A DNA stretch of 64,000 nucleotides from Lycorma delicatula (taxonomy: Eukaryota > Arthropoda > Insecta > Hemiptera > Fulgoridae): contig NC_134458.1 in assembly GCF_047948215.1 (NCBI RefSeq), forward strand, positions 138,554,536 to 138,618,535, given 5' to 3'. The notes below the pieces were generated by a model that searched no databases, was not told the origin of the DNA, and saw only the letters and a list, made by a program, of their open reading frames with translations. A program made the translations under genes and the position numbers. This document shows, piece after piece, positions 22,813 through 34,990 of this stretch; position 1 is the first letter of the stretch, and each line of letters begins with the position of its first letter.

Positions 22813-23412
22813 TTTCCGGCGAATACACCAAAATAGCTGTATTAAAGGGGAAAGTATATGATCATGTAAAAAAAAATGTGATATCGGATTTTTGCAAATC
22901 TTTACGTTTTTGGGTCCAACTAATTCATCAGACCATAAAAAACATATGTATTGTGTTTAGCTGATTTTGGCCTTATATCTCAGGGTTGACCAAATCAATT
23001 TTCTTCAAATTTGGCTCAAATATTTCTATATATTTGGGGAAGTGATATTATAATTTTTTTTTCAAAATTTGCTCAAGGGATGGGGGATATTGCGAAAAAA
23101 CTAATCTCGATTTTCTTCAGGGTTACTTTAAAAAACCTTTTATTTTGGTAAATTTGTTAGCTAAATTGCATATATAAATAATCCAAAAAACTTTTTTTTT
23201 TCAAAAAATCAACCCGTACCTCTTCAAATTGAAATGTATATTTTGTTTTTTTTTTGTTCTATCTCCCGTTGATTTTAATATTAAAAAAAAAGAAATTTGG
23301 TACGTCATATAAAAAAATGAATTTAAGGAGTTTAAGGAATTTTTGGGGGTATCAAAAACTATAACATTTTCCAAAATTATAAACCCTGCACCCCGACCGG
23401 CGTAGCCGGGAA
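22813..23412 (+). repeat. Family Y repeat, copy 2 (most complete)
   Basis: Starts TTTCCGGCGAATACACC and ends GGCGTAGCCGGGAAAA, about 600 bp. The ends are imperfect inverted matches over roughly 9 bases. The interior matches the split copy at 7377-11430 and the piece at 47985-48345. No protein is encoded. It may be a non-autonomous DNA element, but no target duplication is clear. Confidence 0.6.
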
Positions 23413-24697
23413 AATCAAGTAATACTTAGGCAGATTTTTTTTTTACAAAATATCAATCTTAGATTTTCTTTTTTGTATATATTTTGTCAATTTTCATCTT
23501 TTATATGTACAAAATTTGCTATTAAACTAAGAATTATCTGGTTTTGGTAAATCTATAATCAGTATTAGCTTAAAAATATCTTTTAGTCTAGAAATATATT
23601 AAACTTGTTTCATCAGTTTGCTACTTAATTAAATGCCTGTGTCTTTAATTGCATGTCAAGGTTATTTATTTCCTTAAACTACTGAAGATATATTTTTTGT
23701 ATATTATAAAACTGAAATATTTTGCAACTATCGAATTAACTGAGAACAGAAATCATTTGAATCTATAGAAAATTTGGATAAAGAATTTTTTCTCTTTATT
23801 TTTACTTTTTTTCTTTTTTGATGCCAAATAAATATATATTTTACGTTTAAATTGGAGTAGCGATCTTTATCTTGTTCATTCTTTTATCTGATAAAAACTC
23901 TACAGTTGAATACATTTATCCAATAATAAAATAAAATAACAATTTTAAGCTATCTACTAAACAGTGTTATTTTACTTCATATCATATCAATTAAATGTAT
24001 TTATTAATTAATATCTATAAATAAATATTCCATATTGATTTTACGCAAGCAGTTTTTAATAATTAACATGTTGTTCTCATAAATATCAAATTTTTTATAT
24101 GAAACAAATTGTTTTAGACAATCTGAAAAATTAAATTTCACTTTAATTATTAACACTCTAGGTGGACTTAACAGTTTTTTAAGATGCTTCTGCTTGTTAT
24201 AAAAATTCCATAAGTGGTAAGGTTATTTCTTTAGAAAGCCTAAGTCTATTCTTGGGTAGTTTTTTTAGAAAGGTATGTTTTTATTTCCGTATATCCTGAA
24301 TCTGATCAAATCAAAGTCTTTATCAGTAATCTGATGCTATGATCCCGGGTAAAAATGTCCTGTTTTCTTGAGTAATATTGGGCAGAATGGCGCCCGTTTT
24401 CTCAACACTGTTCTCTGAATCGGGTTTGTTTCGTACTACTGCATGGGTAGTTCTTTCATCCAAGCCTTTTTGTACTCTTGACCCTTTTTCTTTACTTTGG
24501 GATTCGGAGTGTAGTTCAGGCTGTGCTGAGAATTAGAAATGCTGAAAACCGATAGAGCAAATGAATCAGAGTATGATGCAGTGAAAGGGTGATTATATAT
24601 AATCAACGTCTTGATATACGTTTCTTATCCAATGGCTGAAGTGCCTCTGGATAAAGCCTGGCTAATAATTTCTCTCATAACGACTTTCTTCCCTCGA
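23413..24697. other. Stretch without a recognised gene
   Basis: AT-rich to about 24250, then more balanced. The open segment at 24323-24523 is described separately. Confidence 0.4.
24323..24523 (-). other. Unidentified open segment, possible decayed exon or element code
   Basis: Reading the minus strand from 24523 gives 66 codons without a stop: QPELHSESQSKEKGSRVQKG and on to NITQENRTFLPGIIASDY, then TGA. Composition is protein-like and not AT-driven. The bases before it, CTCAGCACAG, could be an acceptor. There is no start codon. I recognise no family. Confidence 0.2.
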
Positions 24698-24815
24698 CGA
24701 CCACCATGGCGGAATGGTGGCGTCTCTGCTTTTTATCCAGAATATTCTGGGTTTTAATCCCGATCTAGCTTGGGATTTTTTCACACGGTACAATTTTCAT
24801 TTATCATTTAAAAAA
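24698..24815 (+). mobile_element. SINE-B copy, 3' truncated
   Basis: The head ACCACCATGGCGGAATGGTG, then CTGGGTTTTAATCCCGATC (B box) and a decayed GGGATTTTTTCACACGGTAC body. The shared 3' tail is not present. Confidence 0.65.
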
Positions 24816-26426
24816 AGGAATTTGGTAACTGTAATTTGGTAACTGTAGCTTGTAGGCCCGTTGTTACTAGAGAGAGAATAAATAGATAATTGATAAACAA
24901 ATACAGTTTTTCTTTAGTATTTAATGCTTTAGATTTTATCCTCTAAGAAAAAATGATCCTTTTTTAATATAATTGTGTTCTAAATAAATATATTTTCTAA
25001 AGTTTACGGAACTTTAAAAAATATTCATCGCTAAGATTTTGTATTATTAATAAATTCTCGTGCAGTATAATGGCATTATTCTTTTTTCTTCAACTATAAG
25101 CAGGTCTGTTTAGACTATGAAAACGTGGAATCCAGTGATCCTGCAAACATTGAAATCTTGCTGGGAGGTGTTCCACTTAAATTATAGATACGTGGCTAAA
25201 AAATCTTTAGACATTTAATCCCACACTCTAAAAGTAGGGTATGGATATAGGTAGAAAAGCTAGATATAGCTGTTGAATCTGTTTATTTCTTTGGCCAAAC
25301 CGGGTGCAGCTTAAAACAGATACAATGAACATTTGAGAATCCTTTCTAGTAACATATAAATAATATCATTGACAGTTATCACAAATCTAGTGATATCGAC
25401 AATAATTTCGTATTCTACATATACGCAAAGAGAGACTTTAACATTATGAAATATATAAACACAACTGTATAAAAAAAAATACAGACACAATTTAAATTAA
25501 CCCTCTTTTCAATTTTCTAAATACCTCACTAGCTAATTAAAGAAAAACCCGTTAATTATATATCAGCTGACATCAGAGCGAGAACAGTAGAATGAGTCAC
25601 TGAAAGTTGTTACAAGAGTAACATAAAATGTTTGTAAATTATTATTAAAAACATTGTTTTTGTAAAATCTAGTTCTATTTACCGTTCCAATAATGTAAAT
25701 GATACTTCATAAAAATAAAATAAAATAAATAAAATTCATAACTGCTAATCCGGTTTGAATTAATTTTTTATCATTGTATTTATTGAAATTTTAGAAGAAA
25801 TTTTATTTTTCCCCCTTTATTTAGTAATTTCTCAAAGATACTCTTTTTCATCCTAAGTTTATATGTAAATTTGTTTAAAAACAGTTTCAATTTTGATAAT
25901 ATAAAAAGTATTTTTTATAATTTTAGTCGCTGATTAAAAAAATAATCTATCCTGCTGCTATTAAAATTTGCGAAATATAATGGATTTACTGTTTTTGGTT
26001 CAGAAATTTTAAAACACGAGTATATACATTTAAATCTAAATCCGAATAATTTAAATGTATTATTTCCCTAATCCAATCATCGTATGGGATTGGATAAAAT
26101 AAATCGGGTAATTGTTTTTTAATTATATTTTTTGTTGATTTTAAATTTAATTTCTTTCAACGGCAAATTAAGTTTAAATTTGATTTTTATTTGTATAATA
26201 TTTCCATCTTATCTGTACTTGAAATTGTTTGATTATTATCCTTAATGCGATCAGAGCAATTAGATTTTGATTATTATCCTTAATGCGATCAGAGCAATTA
26301 GATTTTCCCTTTTTTATACGTAAATGCTTTAAATATTCCTGAACACCTTATTTTTTTTTTTGTTTGTTTATAGTCGCATCAACAATAAAAGTCATTAGCA
26401 ACTTATCAATGTAATGTAAGTGTACC
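24816..26426. other. AT-rich stretch without a recognised gene
   Basis: Only a small tandem duplication (26231-26306) stands out. Confidence 0.45.
26231..26306. repeat. Perfect 38-bp tandem duplication
   Basis: Two adjacent identical 38-bp units, each GATTATTATCCTTAATGCGA followed by 18 further bases. Confidence 0.95.
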
Positions 26427-26637
26427 GGTAAATGTGTAGTCTTGAACAAACTCAAGGCGACCATTCCTGAGACTTGTGATTAATTGGAACCCAACCACCA
26501 AGGAACACCGATACACACGATCTAGTATTCAAATCTGTATAAAACACTACCTTTATTAGAATTTGAACTTGAGAAATTTCGGCTTCGAAATTAGCTGGTT
26601 TACGACGACGAGTTTACCATTAGACCATCCCGGTGGG
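26427..26637 (-). mobile_element. SINE-A copy, 3' truncated
   Basis: Minus strand: tRNA-like head near 26637 (CCCACCGGGATGGTCTAATGG), then ATACTAGATCGTGTGTATCG and GGTTCCAATTAATCACAAG. The last part of the family (GGAGGCTAAA tail) is missing. Confidence 0.75.
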
Positions 26638-27105
26638 TGTTTTTTTTTAATTCGTATTTGTCATTAATATGTAATTTTTTTTATAATTTTGCTCTTCTCA
26701 GTCTGTTTTATAAACTTCTGGCTTTTTATATATATATAAAACTATATTTGTTATTAATTATTACTGTATCTTAACTTTTTTATTGGTAGACAGATTTTAT
26801 AATCTTTTTTTTTAATAAGATCATATGATCAATCATATTATCACTATCATATGATGATTTCAGTGAGTGAAATCTTTAATATACCTTTCTTTTTTTTCTT
26901 TTTTTTTCTTTTTTAACTACCTATGTTTGTAATCTAGATTTCTATACAAGCGTTCTGATGAAGGCAAGATCTCTGCGATAGTATTTAAAGTAATGAAAAA
27001 ATATAAAAGGAAATAGAAAAATAAACTTTTATAAAAAATTATATTCTACTCCTACGATTCAATTTGCTGGACTCTTTGTTATTTATTTGTATACTAGCGG
27101 CTTTG

Positions 27106-27345
27106 CATGCGTACTTGAGGTGTAGCTTGAGCTGTTCGATGCTCAATTATTTGATCTTTAGTCTCGGCAGATCTGGATGCCGCTTGAAGTTTAGCGTGGG
27201 GTTTTTTTTTTAGCATATATATTTTTGTTTAAAAACGAAGTAATAAATAAAGACTCATTGAAATCGGTGCAGAAGTTTTTGAGTGATTGAGTAAAAAAAC
27301 AAACAAACATTCAGAATTACATATTACTGTATTGTAACTATACGA
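27106..27345 (-). repeat. Possible Helitron-like scrap
   Basis: The plus strand has ACTAGCGGCTTTGCATGCG at one side, which on the minus strand ends in CTAG followed by T. At the other side is AATCGGTGCAGAAGTTTTTG, like the sub-terminal sequence of the Helitron heads at 9110 and 10560. The hairpin before CTAG is poor and the 5' flanking base is wrong, so this is weak. Confidence 0.25.
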
Positions 27346-27469
27346 GTATAGCATTTCCATCGTATTTCATTTTATTTTAATTACTATTTTATTATATTAA
27401 GCAAATTATAAGTACTGCTCCCCTAAATCCAATTTTAATCTAAAATTAGGCGCTATATGTTGAACTGTT

Positions 27470-27471
<2 letters not shown>

Positions 27472-27505
<34 letters not shown>

Positions 27506-27506
27506 G

Positions 27507-27548
<42 letters not shown>
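27472..27548. repeat. Compound (TC)n(TA)n(TG)n microsatellite
   Basis: Runs of TC, then TA, then TG follow one another almost without interruption. Confidence 0.95.
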
Positions 27549-28877
27549 AAATTATGACCATTTATTATTAACTCAAAAAAAATTTATTTGTGAAATTATC
27601 CGTAACTAACACCATTTTTCTGATATGGAATCTGAATACTATAAACAAGCCATCATCATAATTGGCACTTACTATTTCAGCGTAGGTGTGGCGCTTAGAA
27701 AAAGATATTAGAATATCCGGTACTTTAAATGTTTAATATTTCATTTAAAAATAATAATAAATAAAAAAGATATTCAAATAAGGTTATAAAAACGTTGTTG
27801 CGTTTTTGTGTTGTTGCAAGATAATTTTTTTTTTTTCTAATGATACATTGTAGGCGCTAAAAATTTATTGTAATTATTATTTATTTATTCATTTAGATTA
27901 TATGTTATATTAAAGGTTGTATATAAAACTATTTGTCTACCTGTTAGTCGTTTGGTTTTCAGTTCAAACCTAAGAGGTTACGTAGCGGAAGATTGTTGGA
28001 TAGTGAGGGCGGGAGGAAGGGTGGTGACAGGAAATGGGTCTTCTGTGCTTCCGGTGAACAATCGAATTCTTTACATTCCTTCCCACAGCCCTCTTTTGTA
28101 CATATATGTATATATGTTAGGTTTCTTGTAAAATTTTGCTGTAAAATTTATAACGTATAATAAGTTGTTTAAAAATTACTTTGTTTAATTTTACTAAACA
28201 GAACGAATAAAGAGTTTTAGTTTACAGATTGTTGTACTCGGTATCGATTCCAATCTTTTAAGCTGGCCTATGCTATTTTCCCTGTTATTATATAAGCATT
28301 TTTTTATTAGGTTCATAAGAAGAGAAATATTAAAAGAAAACTAAACATTTCATTTTTACTCTAAAATCACCTTAATAAAATTGGGCTTTCTATTAAGCAA
28401 TGATTCATTAGACTAAGAGTCTGCAAATAGATTCTTAAACTGACCATCCATTCCCATGCAAAACCACATAAATACCAAGAACACAGTATCCCAAAAGATA
28501 TGTCCTTGGCTCGAATAGAGTGAGCTACTTTTTAAATTCAAAGGAAACCACCGGGGAAGAAGGGATCAGTGATAAAGGAAAATTTGATTACAAAAAGACA
28601 ACCAATCTAAGAGGAACCACAAATGAGACAACAATTAAACTGATCTATTGTTTCCAATTCAGCAACGGCATACATTATTAATTTTGTAGAAAATTTAAAA
28701 AATTAAGCACTACAACGAAATCGTATTAACAAAATTAAAATTAAAAGAAAGTATAAAACGAAATTATTTACTGTAATTGATTGTGGTAGGTTTAGCTAGA
28801 ACCAAAACAATCTGACTACAATAACATGTATGGTATATTGATATAAAAATCTAGCCCACACATAAAGAACTACAGAC

Positions 28878-29121
28878 TACTGCGTCATTAAGTCTAGAAA
28901 CGAATCAAAGAAGAGAAGAGAGAATTTAACCAATTAAAAGAGGAGATGGAGAGTACTGTTTCTTTAACTTTTTTTTGTGATAGGTAGTAGGCACGGCGAA
29001 TGGAATAGATGAGCTATTCAGAAATTATATAATGTATGGTATAATGATTAACTTTATAAAATTATTAAATAATAAACGAATAGCGTATAAGTAATGGAAA
29101 CCTTTCTTTGAAATATTTTCT
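28878..29121 (+). repeat. 244-bp dispersed duplication, copy 1
   Basis: Apparently identical, base for base by eye, with 30025-30268. Boundaries are sharp on both sides. It contains no open frame or known element end. Just after the copy the last bases TTTCTTTGAAATATT are repeated once more. Confidence 0.9.
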
Positions 29122-29249
29122 TTGAAATATTAATTATTAGATTTATAAATATAATAAATTGTGATCTTTTTTTTTATAATGATGATTTAATTCATTAATT
29201 CACCATAAAAGTGTTTGAACCTTATGCATGGGAATATGGATGGAATTTT

Positions 29250-29341
29250 TTAGTGTATGAAAATGTCATACCTGATCAGAATTTGAATCCGAGATCCCCG
29301 GGTGAAAGGCTGAGACGCTACCACTCCGTCACGGTTATCGG
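29250..29341 (-). mobile_element. SINE-B fragment (head and B box)
   Basis: Minus-strand CGTGACGGAGTGGTAGCGTC is followed by GGATTCAAATTCTGATCAGG and GTATGACATTTTCATACAC. Only the tRNA-like half remains. Confidence 0.65.
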
Positions 29342-29457
29342 TAATTTATTTCTATATTCTATATTATAATTTTCCCACCGGCTTGATAAAGCCAAGTAAA
29401 GATATTGTTTGTATAATTTTTATAAATTCATAGAAACCATTGTGAAAGAAGGGATCA

Positions 29458-29868
29458 GTGATATGCTTCCTCTCTGGTGGAAGAGAAAAGGATAATAATA
29501 AGAAAGGAACAATTACTCAGATAAAGTCCCTTATTGAGACAATAATACCTAATCTGAAAGGAGTGTTTCAAGATCTTTTTCAGGTTCTATGTATTTATCC
29601 CAACTCGTCATTTCTGGACAGTTATCTTCATCAAAACTTATATACATTTTTATATTATTTGAAAACATCAAATTTACATTTTACTAGTAAGTTAATTTTT
29701 TATTTATACAGCTTTAACCAATATGCTTATAAGCTTCAGCTTTTTTCATTGGACATCCATTATATTAAGGAGAGTGTTAAAGTATTTATAGAAACAAAAT
29801 TCGTGATATATAAAAAAAAATTATTAAATTATTTTATGAATGTTTTCTACGTTTTAATTTTTAATTAA
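29458..29868 (+). other. Longest unexplained open frame on the plus strand, 136 codons
   Basis: An ATG-started frame beginning MICFLSGGREKDNNKKG and continuing with F, Y, L, N and K-rich sequence to a stop. No domain, signal or repeat pattern is visible. The composition after residue 40 is what AT-rich DNA gives by chance. It lies between the two copies of the 244-bp duplication. Probably not a gene. Confidence 0.15.
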
Positions 29869-30024
29869 TATTTCAATAACCTCTAAAATTATAGATGGCC
29901 ATAAAAAGTGCTAAGTAGAGAAATATATTTAACTGAAACCGTTTTAGTAATGAATTAGCTTAAAATTTTAATAGTTCTGTATTTTAGGTTTAACTAGCTA
30001 ATAACTTATAAGCATGACTGAAAT

Positions 30025-30268
30025 TACTGCGTCATTAAGTCTAGAAACGAATCAAAGAAGAGAAGAGAGAATTTAACCAATTAAAAGAGGAGATGGAGAG
30101 TACTGTTTCTTTAACTTTTTTTTGTGATAGGTAGTAGGCACGGCGAATGGAATAGATGAGCTATTCAGAAATTATATAATGTATGGTATAATGATTAACT
30201 TTATAAAATTATTAAATAATAAACGAATAGCGTATAAGTAATGGAAACCTTTCTTTGAAATATTTTCT
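30025..30268 (+). repeat. 244-bp dispersed duplication, copy 2
   Basis: Second copy of 28878-29121, same orientation, 1147 bp downstream, with unrelated flanks on both sides. Confidence 0.9.
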
Positions 30269-30503
30269 GGGTTAATTACAATACAAAAAGTAATATCTCA
30301 ACACATTTACACCATATGAAATTTAGAGACAATAATTTTGAAAAAAAAAACAACGTATTAAACAAACACAACGTAGGTCGAATGTAATAGTGAATTAGAC
30401 ACTTAAGGAACGGTTTTTTGGATGAAATTTATTTTATTAATTTTAGAGTCGTTCAATAATTAACAAATTTTAATACTCACTGAAAGAAATTAGCGTAGTA
30501 GTA

Positions 30504-30558
30504 CACACACACACACATATATATATATCAGAACAGTGTGTATGTGTGTGTGTGTGTC
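30504..30558. repeat. (CA)n(TA)n ... (TG)n compound microsatellite
   Basis: CA and TA runs are followed after 10 bases by a TG run, so the outer CA and TG runs are complementary and could fold back. Confidence 0.9.
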
Positions 30559-31304
30559 CATAATAATTTAGTAAACATCAGGTGTAATACAAACATTTTC
30601 GTAGTCTGTTTTAATTTTTTTTCTTATTCTCTTTCTGTATTCTTATTCATATATGTATTTTATTATTGGATTTTTTTTATAGATCAGGGGATATCCTAAA
30701 GAAAAGAATCTTTAACCTTTACAACAGAGTTTATGATAATACACCCTTCCCCAGATGTTGCAGTCATATAAATTTTTAAATCGCTTTACTGTGTTAACCA
30801 CTTGTAAACATCTTGTTTCTCGAAAAGTAGGAATAGTTTTTAAACATAATCTACAAGCTTAGGGAAAATCTTTTTAATAAAAAACAATGTTTTGTTCAAG
30901 TAGAATATTATATTTATTTTAATTATATGATATTTAGCATCTTTTAAACGTATTTATGACATATTTGTTAAAAAAAAGTAAATAATGATGATAATAATAC
31001 AACAATAAAATAAATAAAATTGGTTAAATACAAAAGTCATTTTTAACTTTATTACTAGAGAAATGTTAAATAATTTTAAAATCAATACAAATTTCAGGAA
31101 AGTTCAGCAATATCGTTGTTAATTTGTTTTTTTTTTTTTGAAGCCGTTATTTAATTTAATATAAAAGACTCTTCCGTCAAATAACTATATACAAGGTGTA
31201 TATTTTTTCGAGTTGTGTATGCATACGCGTTTGTATATTGGTTTGTGTAGTAATTTAAAACTTTATTCTCAGAGGAAACTGAATTGATAGCTTCTATTTA
31301 CTGT

Positions 31305-31307
<3 letters not shown>

Positions 31308-31349
<42 letters not shown>
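31308..31349. repeat. (TA)n microsatellite
   Basis: About 20 TA units. Confidence 0.95.
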
Positions 31350-31352
<3 letters not shown>

Positions 31353-31933
31353 GCATGACTAAAATTTAACTGAAATTAAATCGCTTCGCATTTTAGACCA
31401 GTTTTTTATTGTTGAATTAAAAAAAGAATCCTGTTTCATTTCCAGTATTCGATAGGTTGATAAATTTTTATCACCTCCCCCTACCTGTCATTTATCTAGC
31501 CATCGTCTTTCAGTCAACTTCTTTTCTCATCACCATTTTTAATTTTCCCACAGTAATTGAAAAAGAAATAAATTAATTGATTTGACTTGATATTATTTAT
31601 TTTATCGGTATTATTTAAGTAGTTACTGTTCAATTTTATCGATTTGCATCTACAACCTATAAATATATACGATCTCACGTTAGTTAGGTCGTTTTAATTG
31701 AACTAATGTAAATCGATATCTTTTTTCCATTCAAGTGGTTTTGAAGTTTATTCATATTATACTTTTAGCTTAATTAAAACGATATATATTTTTACTTTCC
31801 ATGTTAAATAGTTATATTATGTAACTATGCAGTAAATAAGGGAAATTATGCTAATTTGGTTAAATTTTACATTTTTTTTATTAATTCATCATATAAACTC
31901 AAAGCTTATACACTGGAATATGAAATAGAAATT

Positions 31934-32043
31934 TTGAAGCGTATGAAAAATTTCATTTCTTACTGGAATTTGAACGCGGGATTACCGGATGCCACCACTT
32001 CAGAAAGACCGAAATGCTACCACTTCGCCACGGAGATCGGCAG
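31934..32043 (-). mobile_element. SINE-B fragment
   Basis: Minus-strand CTCCGTGGCGAAGTGGTAGC (A-box region) and CGCGTTCAAATTCCAGTAAG (B-box region), then a decayed ATGAAATTTTTCATACGC. Between the two boxes an imperfect local duplication (ACCGGATGCCACCACTTC, AGACCGAAATGCTACCACTT on the plus strand) lengthens the head. Confidence 0.65.
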
Positions 32044-32820
32044 TGTCGGGGTTTTTACAGTTTTATGACTCCTTCTAATCAAAAAATACAATTCTACAAC
32101 TGAAAATTTTCGGAAGTATGTACAGACTTATGCGTTGTTGTTCTGTTTTATTTATTTATTTTTGCTTGACACCTCCAAATTAGATGGACTGATGAGATGA
32201 AATTTGGCACGATGATCTCAGTCTGTAGGTAGGGCATACATACCATTTAGTAGTCAGCTCGGTCAAGGGGAAGGGAAATATGGACGTTATAGGACCCGTA
32301 TCTCAAACTTTTATTCAAATATAGGTAGGGATTTTCACGTAATTAAATACCTCATATGTAGTTAAGGTATTTGGACTTAGTTATAAGTTGTTTGAATTCA
32401 TTCAAACCCTCATAAAGGAGTGTATGAATTCGTCACAGTTTTTTTATTTCTGAATTCCAGTCATAGTTCTACTTTAACTAGATGATTTCATTACTGGATA
32501 AGTTTATTCAGGTGGGGGATAATACGGCTAATTTTGTTTTTCTAGTCTTTGCTTTCTTCATCAGTTATCTTTTTTCTTGATATCTTCGAGCTAGATTAAT
32601 ACATTTTTATAGAATTTCATTTAATGACTTCTGAATATGGCCGATTGATGCCATTTATGTTTGGTTGAAATTGAATAAGGAGTGTGGATATACAGTCATG
32701 GGTCTTGTAACTCAGAATTTTATTCAGAGTAGAATAGTTTTTTTTTTTTACGTAATTCATTACTTCCACATTTAGATAACTTTATGTTCCATTTAATTCT
32801 TATAAAGCTAGCTAGAGTTG

Positions 32821-32821
<1 letters not shown>

Positions 32822-32856
<35 letters not shown>
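32822..32856. repeat. (TA)n microsatellite
   Basis: About 17 TA units. Confidence 0.95.
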
Positions 32857-32859
<3 letters not shown>

Positions 32860-34051
32860 GACAGAAATTATGGAACTTGAACGTTTTATGGTAACAAAAG
32901 ATGAATCACATACCAGCCAAAAATTCCAAAAAATTAAAGGCTTTTAAAATTTAATGGTATAAAAGGAACACGTTGAGTTAATAAATATTGAAAAGTAAAA
33001 TTTAAGATGGATTTAAAAAATAAAAATTGTGTCTTATTCGTTATTCTCCGCCTCCCCTTCGTCATAGTAAAACAAATCATCGAAGATTATACATAATTTT
33101 TTATTTTTATTTTTATACTACATGAACAGAAATTAAAATAACTTTCTTACGTTTTTTCTTTTGAGTAAGTCTTTACAATTCTTTTCTTTTTGTTATGCAC
33201 TACATCAATATTAAAAATTAAAAAAAAAATGTTATAAATGGCTACACTTTCTTTCTATCTCTATACTTTATTTCTAATAAAGTATTTCTCACAAAATAGT
33301 GTAAATACATCTAATTCATTAATTGGAATGTGCATATATAAATAAATTATTGATATATATTTATGTATTCACTTTAGAAAACAGTAATTCATCTGTTGAT
33401 GGCTTTCATTAACGTATTACATTTAATATATATTAGGCTATATTTACATCTGAAGATGATAAGTTATTTTTGAAACATATTTCAGAAATATGTACAAAAT
33501 TCCAAGATGTATTTAAGATTTAGGTTTTTATTAATTTATTCCTACGTGTATTATTATTTAAGATCTACTAAGAATCTAAGATACCGTTAAAAATCAAGTT
33601 TACTATTAGTTACTGACACTTGTAATTTCCTTTTCATTAATAATCACTAAATCATCTTTTATCCATAATATCCTTGTATTTTGTTTTTAATTTACAAATT
33701 TTTTTATCAACAATGTTAGGTTTTACTTTTATGTCAGTCTACTAGGTTCATTGTCATACAAAAGTAACGGTTTAATAAGAATTGTAATTAATGACTGATG
33801 ATATATATGTTTGTGTCTCAGAATAACCAGAAGATGATAAAATGAAAAAGTACTACATATTATTTTAGATAATTTGTCTGAAAGAGCAAGGAATAATGAA
33901 CAAGACTCAGATATAGTTAAGGTAGATTTTTTTTAAATTACTAGATTTTTGTCTATTAAGATATCCAAGGTTATTAAACAGCAGATGAAATTTTAAAGAT
34001 TCAGATTTATAGTAATGTTAAGAAATACTTATATTATGTAAATATATTGGT

Positions 34052-34065
34052 GGGGGGGGGGGGGG
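34052..34065. repeat. Run of 14 G
   Basis: An uninterrupted G homopolymer, unusual in DNA this AT-rich. Confidence 0.95.
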
Positions 34066-34309
34066 TTAAAAGATTATCACAATAGAAAGGAAAACATAAA
34101 CTCATAAAATCCATAAAATTAATGTTGGTTATGCGGTGAAATCGTAACGATTACAAGTTTTTTGACTCATGTCATAATCTACCCCTGAAGTAGCATAATC
34201 ATTCTCAAGAATAGCAAGTATTACATGTCAGGCTACTCAGAAAAAATGAGGAATAAAGTAGTTTCTTCACCAACTTTTTATTGAGTTGAATGTACTATAA
34301 AACACTGGC

Positions 34310-34663
34310 ATGCCAAACCCGCCGAAATCCAAGGAATATTCAGGTTTATTTTCCTTCAGTTTTCAGCAGAGATTGACTGCACATGTAATCAGTATTATTA
34401 CTATGAGGCGTAAAGAAGCTTCTAGTAATATAAAATGCAATAATAAGAAAGAAAGAGAAAAAATGAAGAATGTAAACCGACAAATAAATTTAAAAAGAAA
34501 AGTCCAGAAACAGCAATTAAGAGGAACAATGGAAAAATGTGTAGAAAGTTCGAACGCAGATGTTTTGAAACCATTACACTTGAATGAAAAAGAAATATGC
34601 ATCAGTTGCTGTTACGATAGAAAAAACCCTTGCCACGGTGGTATAAATACTGCTGAGGAGTAG
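34310..34663 (+). other. Unidentified 117-codon open frame
   Basis: The frame starts MPNPPKSKEYSGLFSFSFQQ, is lysine/arginine-rich in the middle (KKEREKMKNVNRQINLKRKV) and ends with a cysteine pattern, EKEICISCCYDRKNPCHGG. It stops 34 bp before family X copy 2, so it could be part of the element that family X belongs to. The copy at 17697 has no matching upstream frame. No known domain. Confidence 0.2.
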
Positions 34664-34697
34664 CGAGTGGGAGACAGAATCTACGAAACCTGTATTC

Positions 34698-34988
34698 ACC
34701 ATCCTTCCTTCCTTCAACCTACAATTGTCCACCGACAGCACATGCGACTCCCTCTGTGAAGGGAGTGCATTGTACCCTCCAAAAAGTAGGGTCCCATCAG
34801 CCTTCGGCCTAGCAAGAAAGGCACAGGAAGATCTTCAGTGGATGGATTGAAGGGAATCGCGCTGAGAGAAGAAAGGAAATAACTTGCTAGTCTTCCAAGG
34901 AATAACTCAAGTAAAATACTCCACAAACACGAACTAAAATGTTTGGAACGCAATCCGCAACTCCGTCCATCTTAAATTAAAAAACAAA
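34698..34988 (+). repeat. Family X repeat, copy 2, left part
   Basis: Matches 17697-17990. Ends at the TA (34989-34990) where the mariner inserted. Confidence 0.6.
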
Positions 34989-34990
34989 TA

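Larger units (their letters stand above)
26638..28877. other. Non-coding stretch with a compound microsatellite
   Basis: Contains the array at 27472-27548 and a possible Helitron-like scrap at 27106-27345. A GC-richer patch at 27960-28090 has no frame I can support. Confidence 0.4.
30269..31933. other. AT-rich stretch with microsatellites
   Basis: CA/TA/TG arrays at 30504-30558 and a TA array at 31308-31349; otherwise nothing recognised. Confidence 0.45.
32044..34697. other. Non-coding stretch with a possible old tandem pair
   Basis: Segments at 32190-32380 and 32620-32800 share diverged blocks (for example GGACCCGTATCTCAAACTTT against GGGTCTTGTAACTCAGAATT), suggesting an old duplication at about 430-bp spacing. 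A TA array (32822-32856), a G run and one open frame are listed separately. Confidence 0.35.

Noticed and set aside
31856..32068. 70-codon plus-strand frame
   Set aside because: It overlaps a minus-strand SINE-B; the protein-like middle is SINE sequence.
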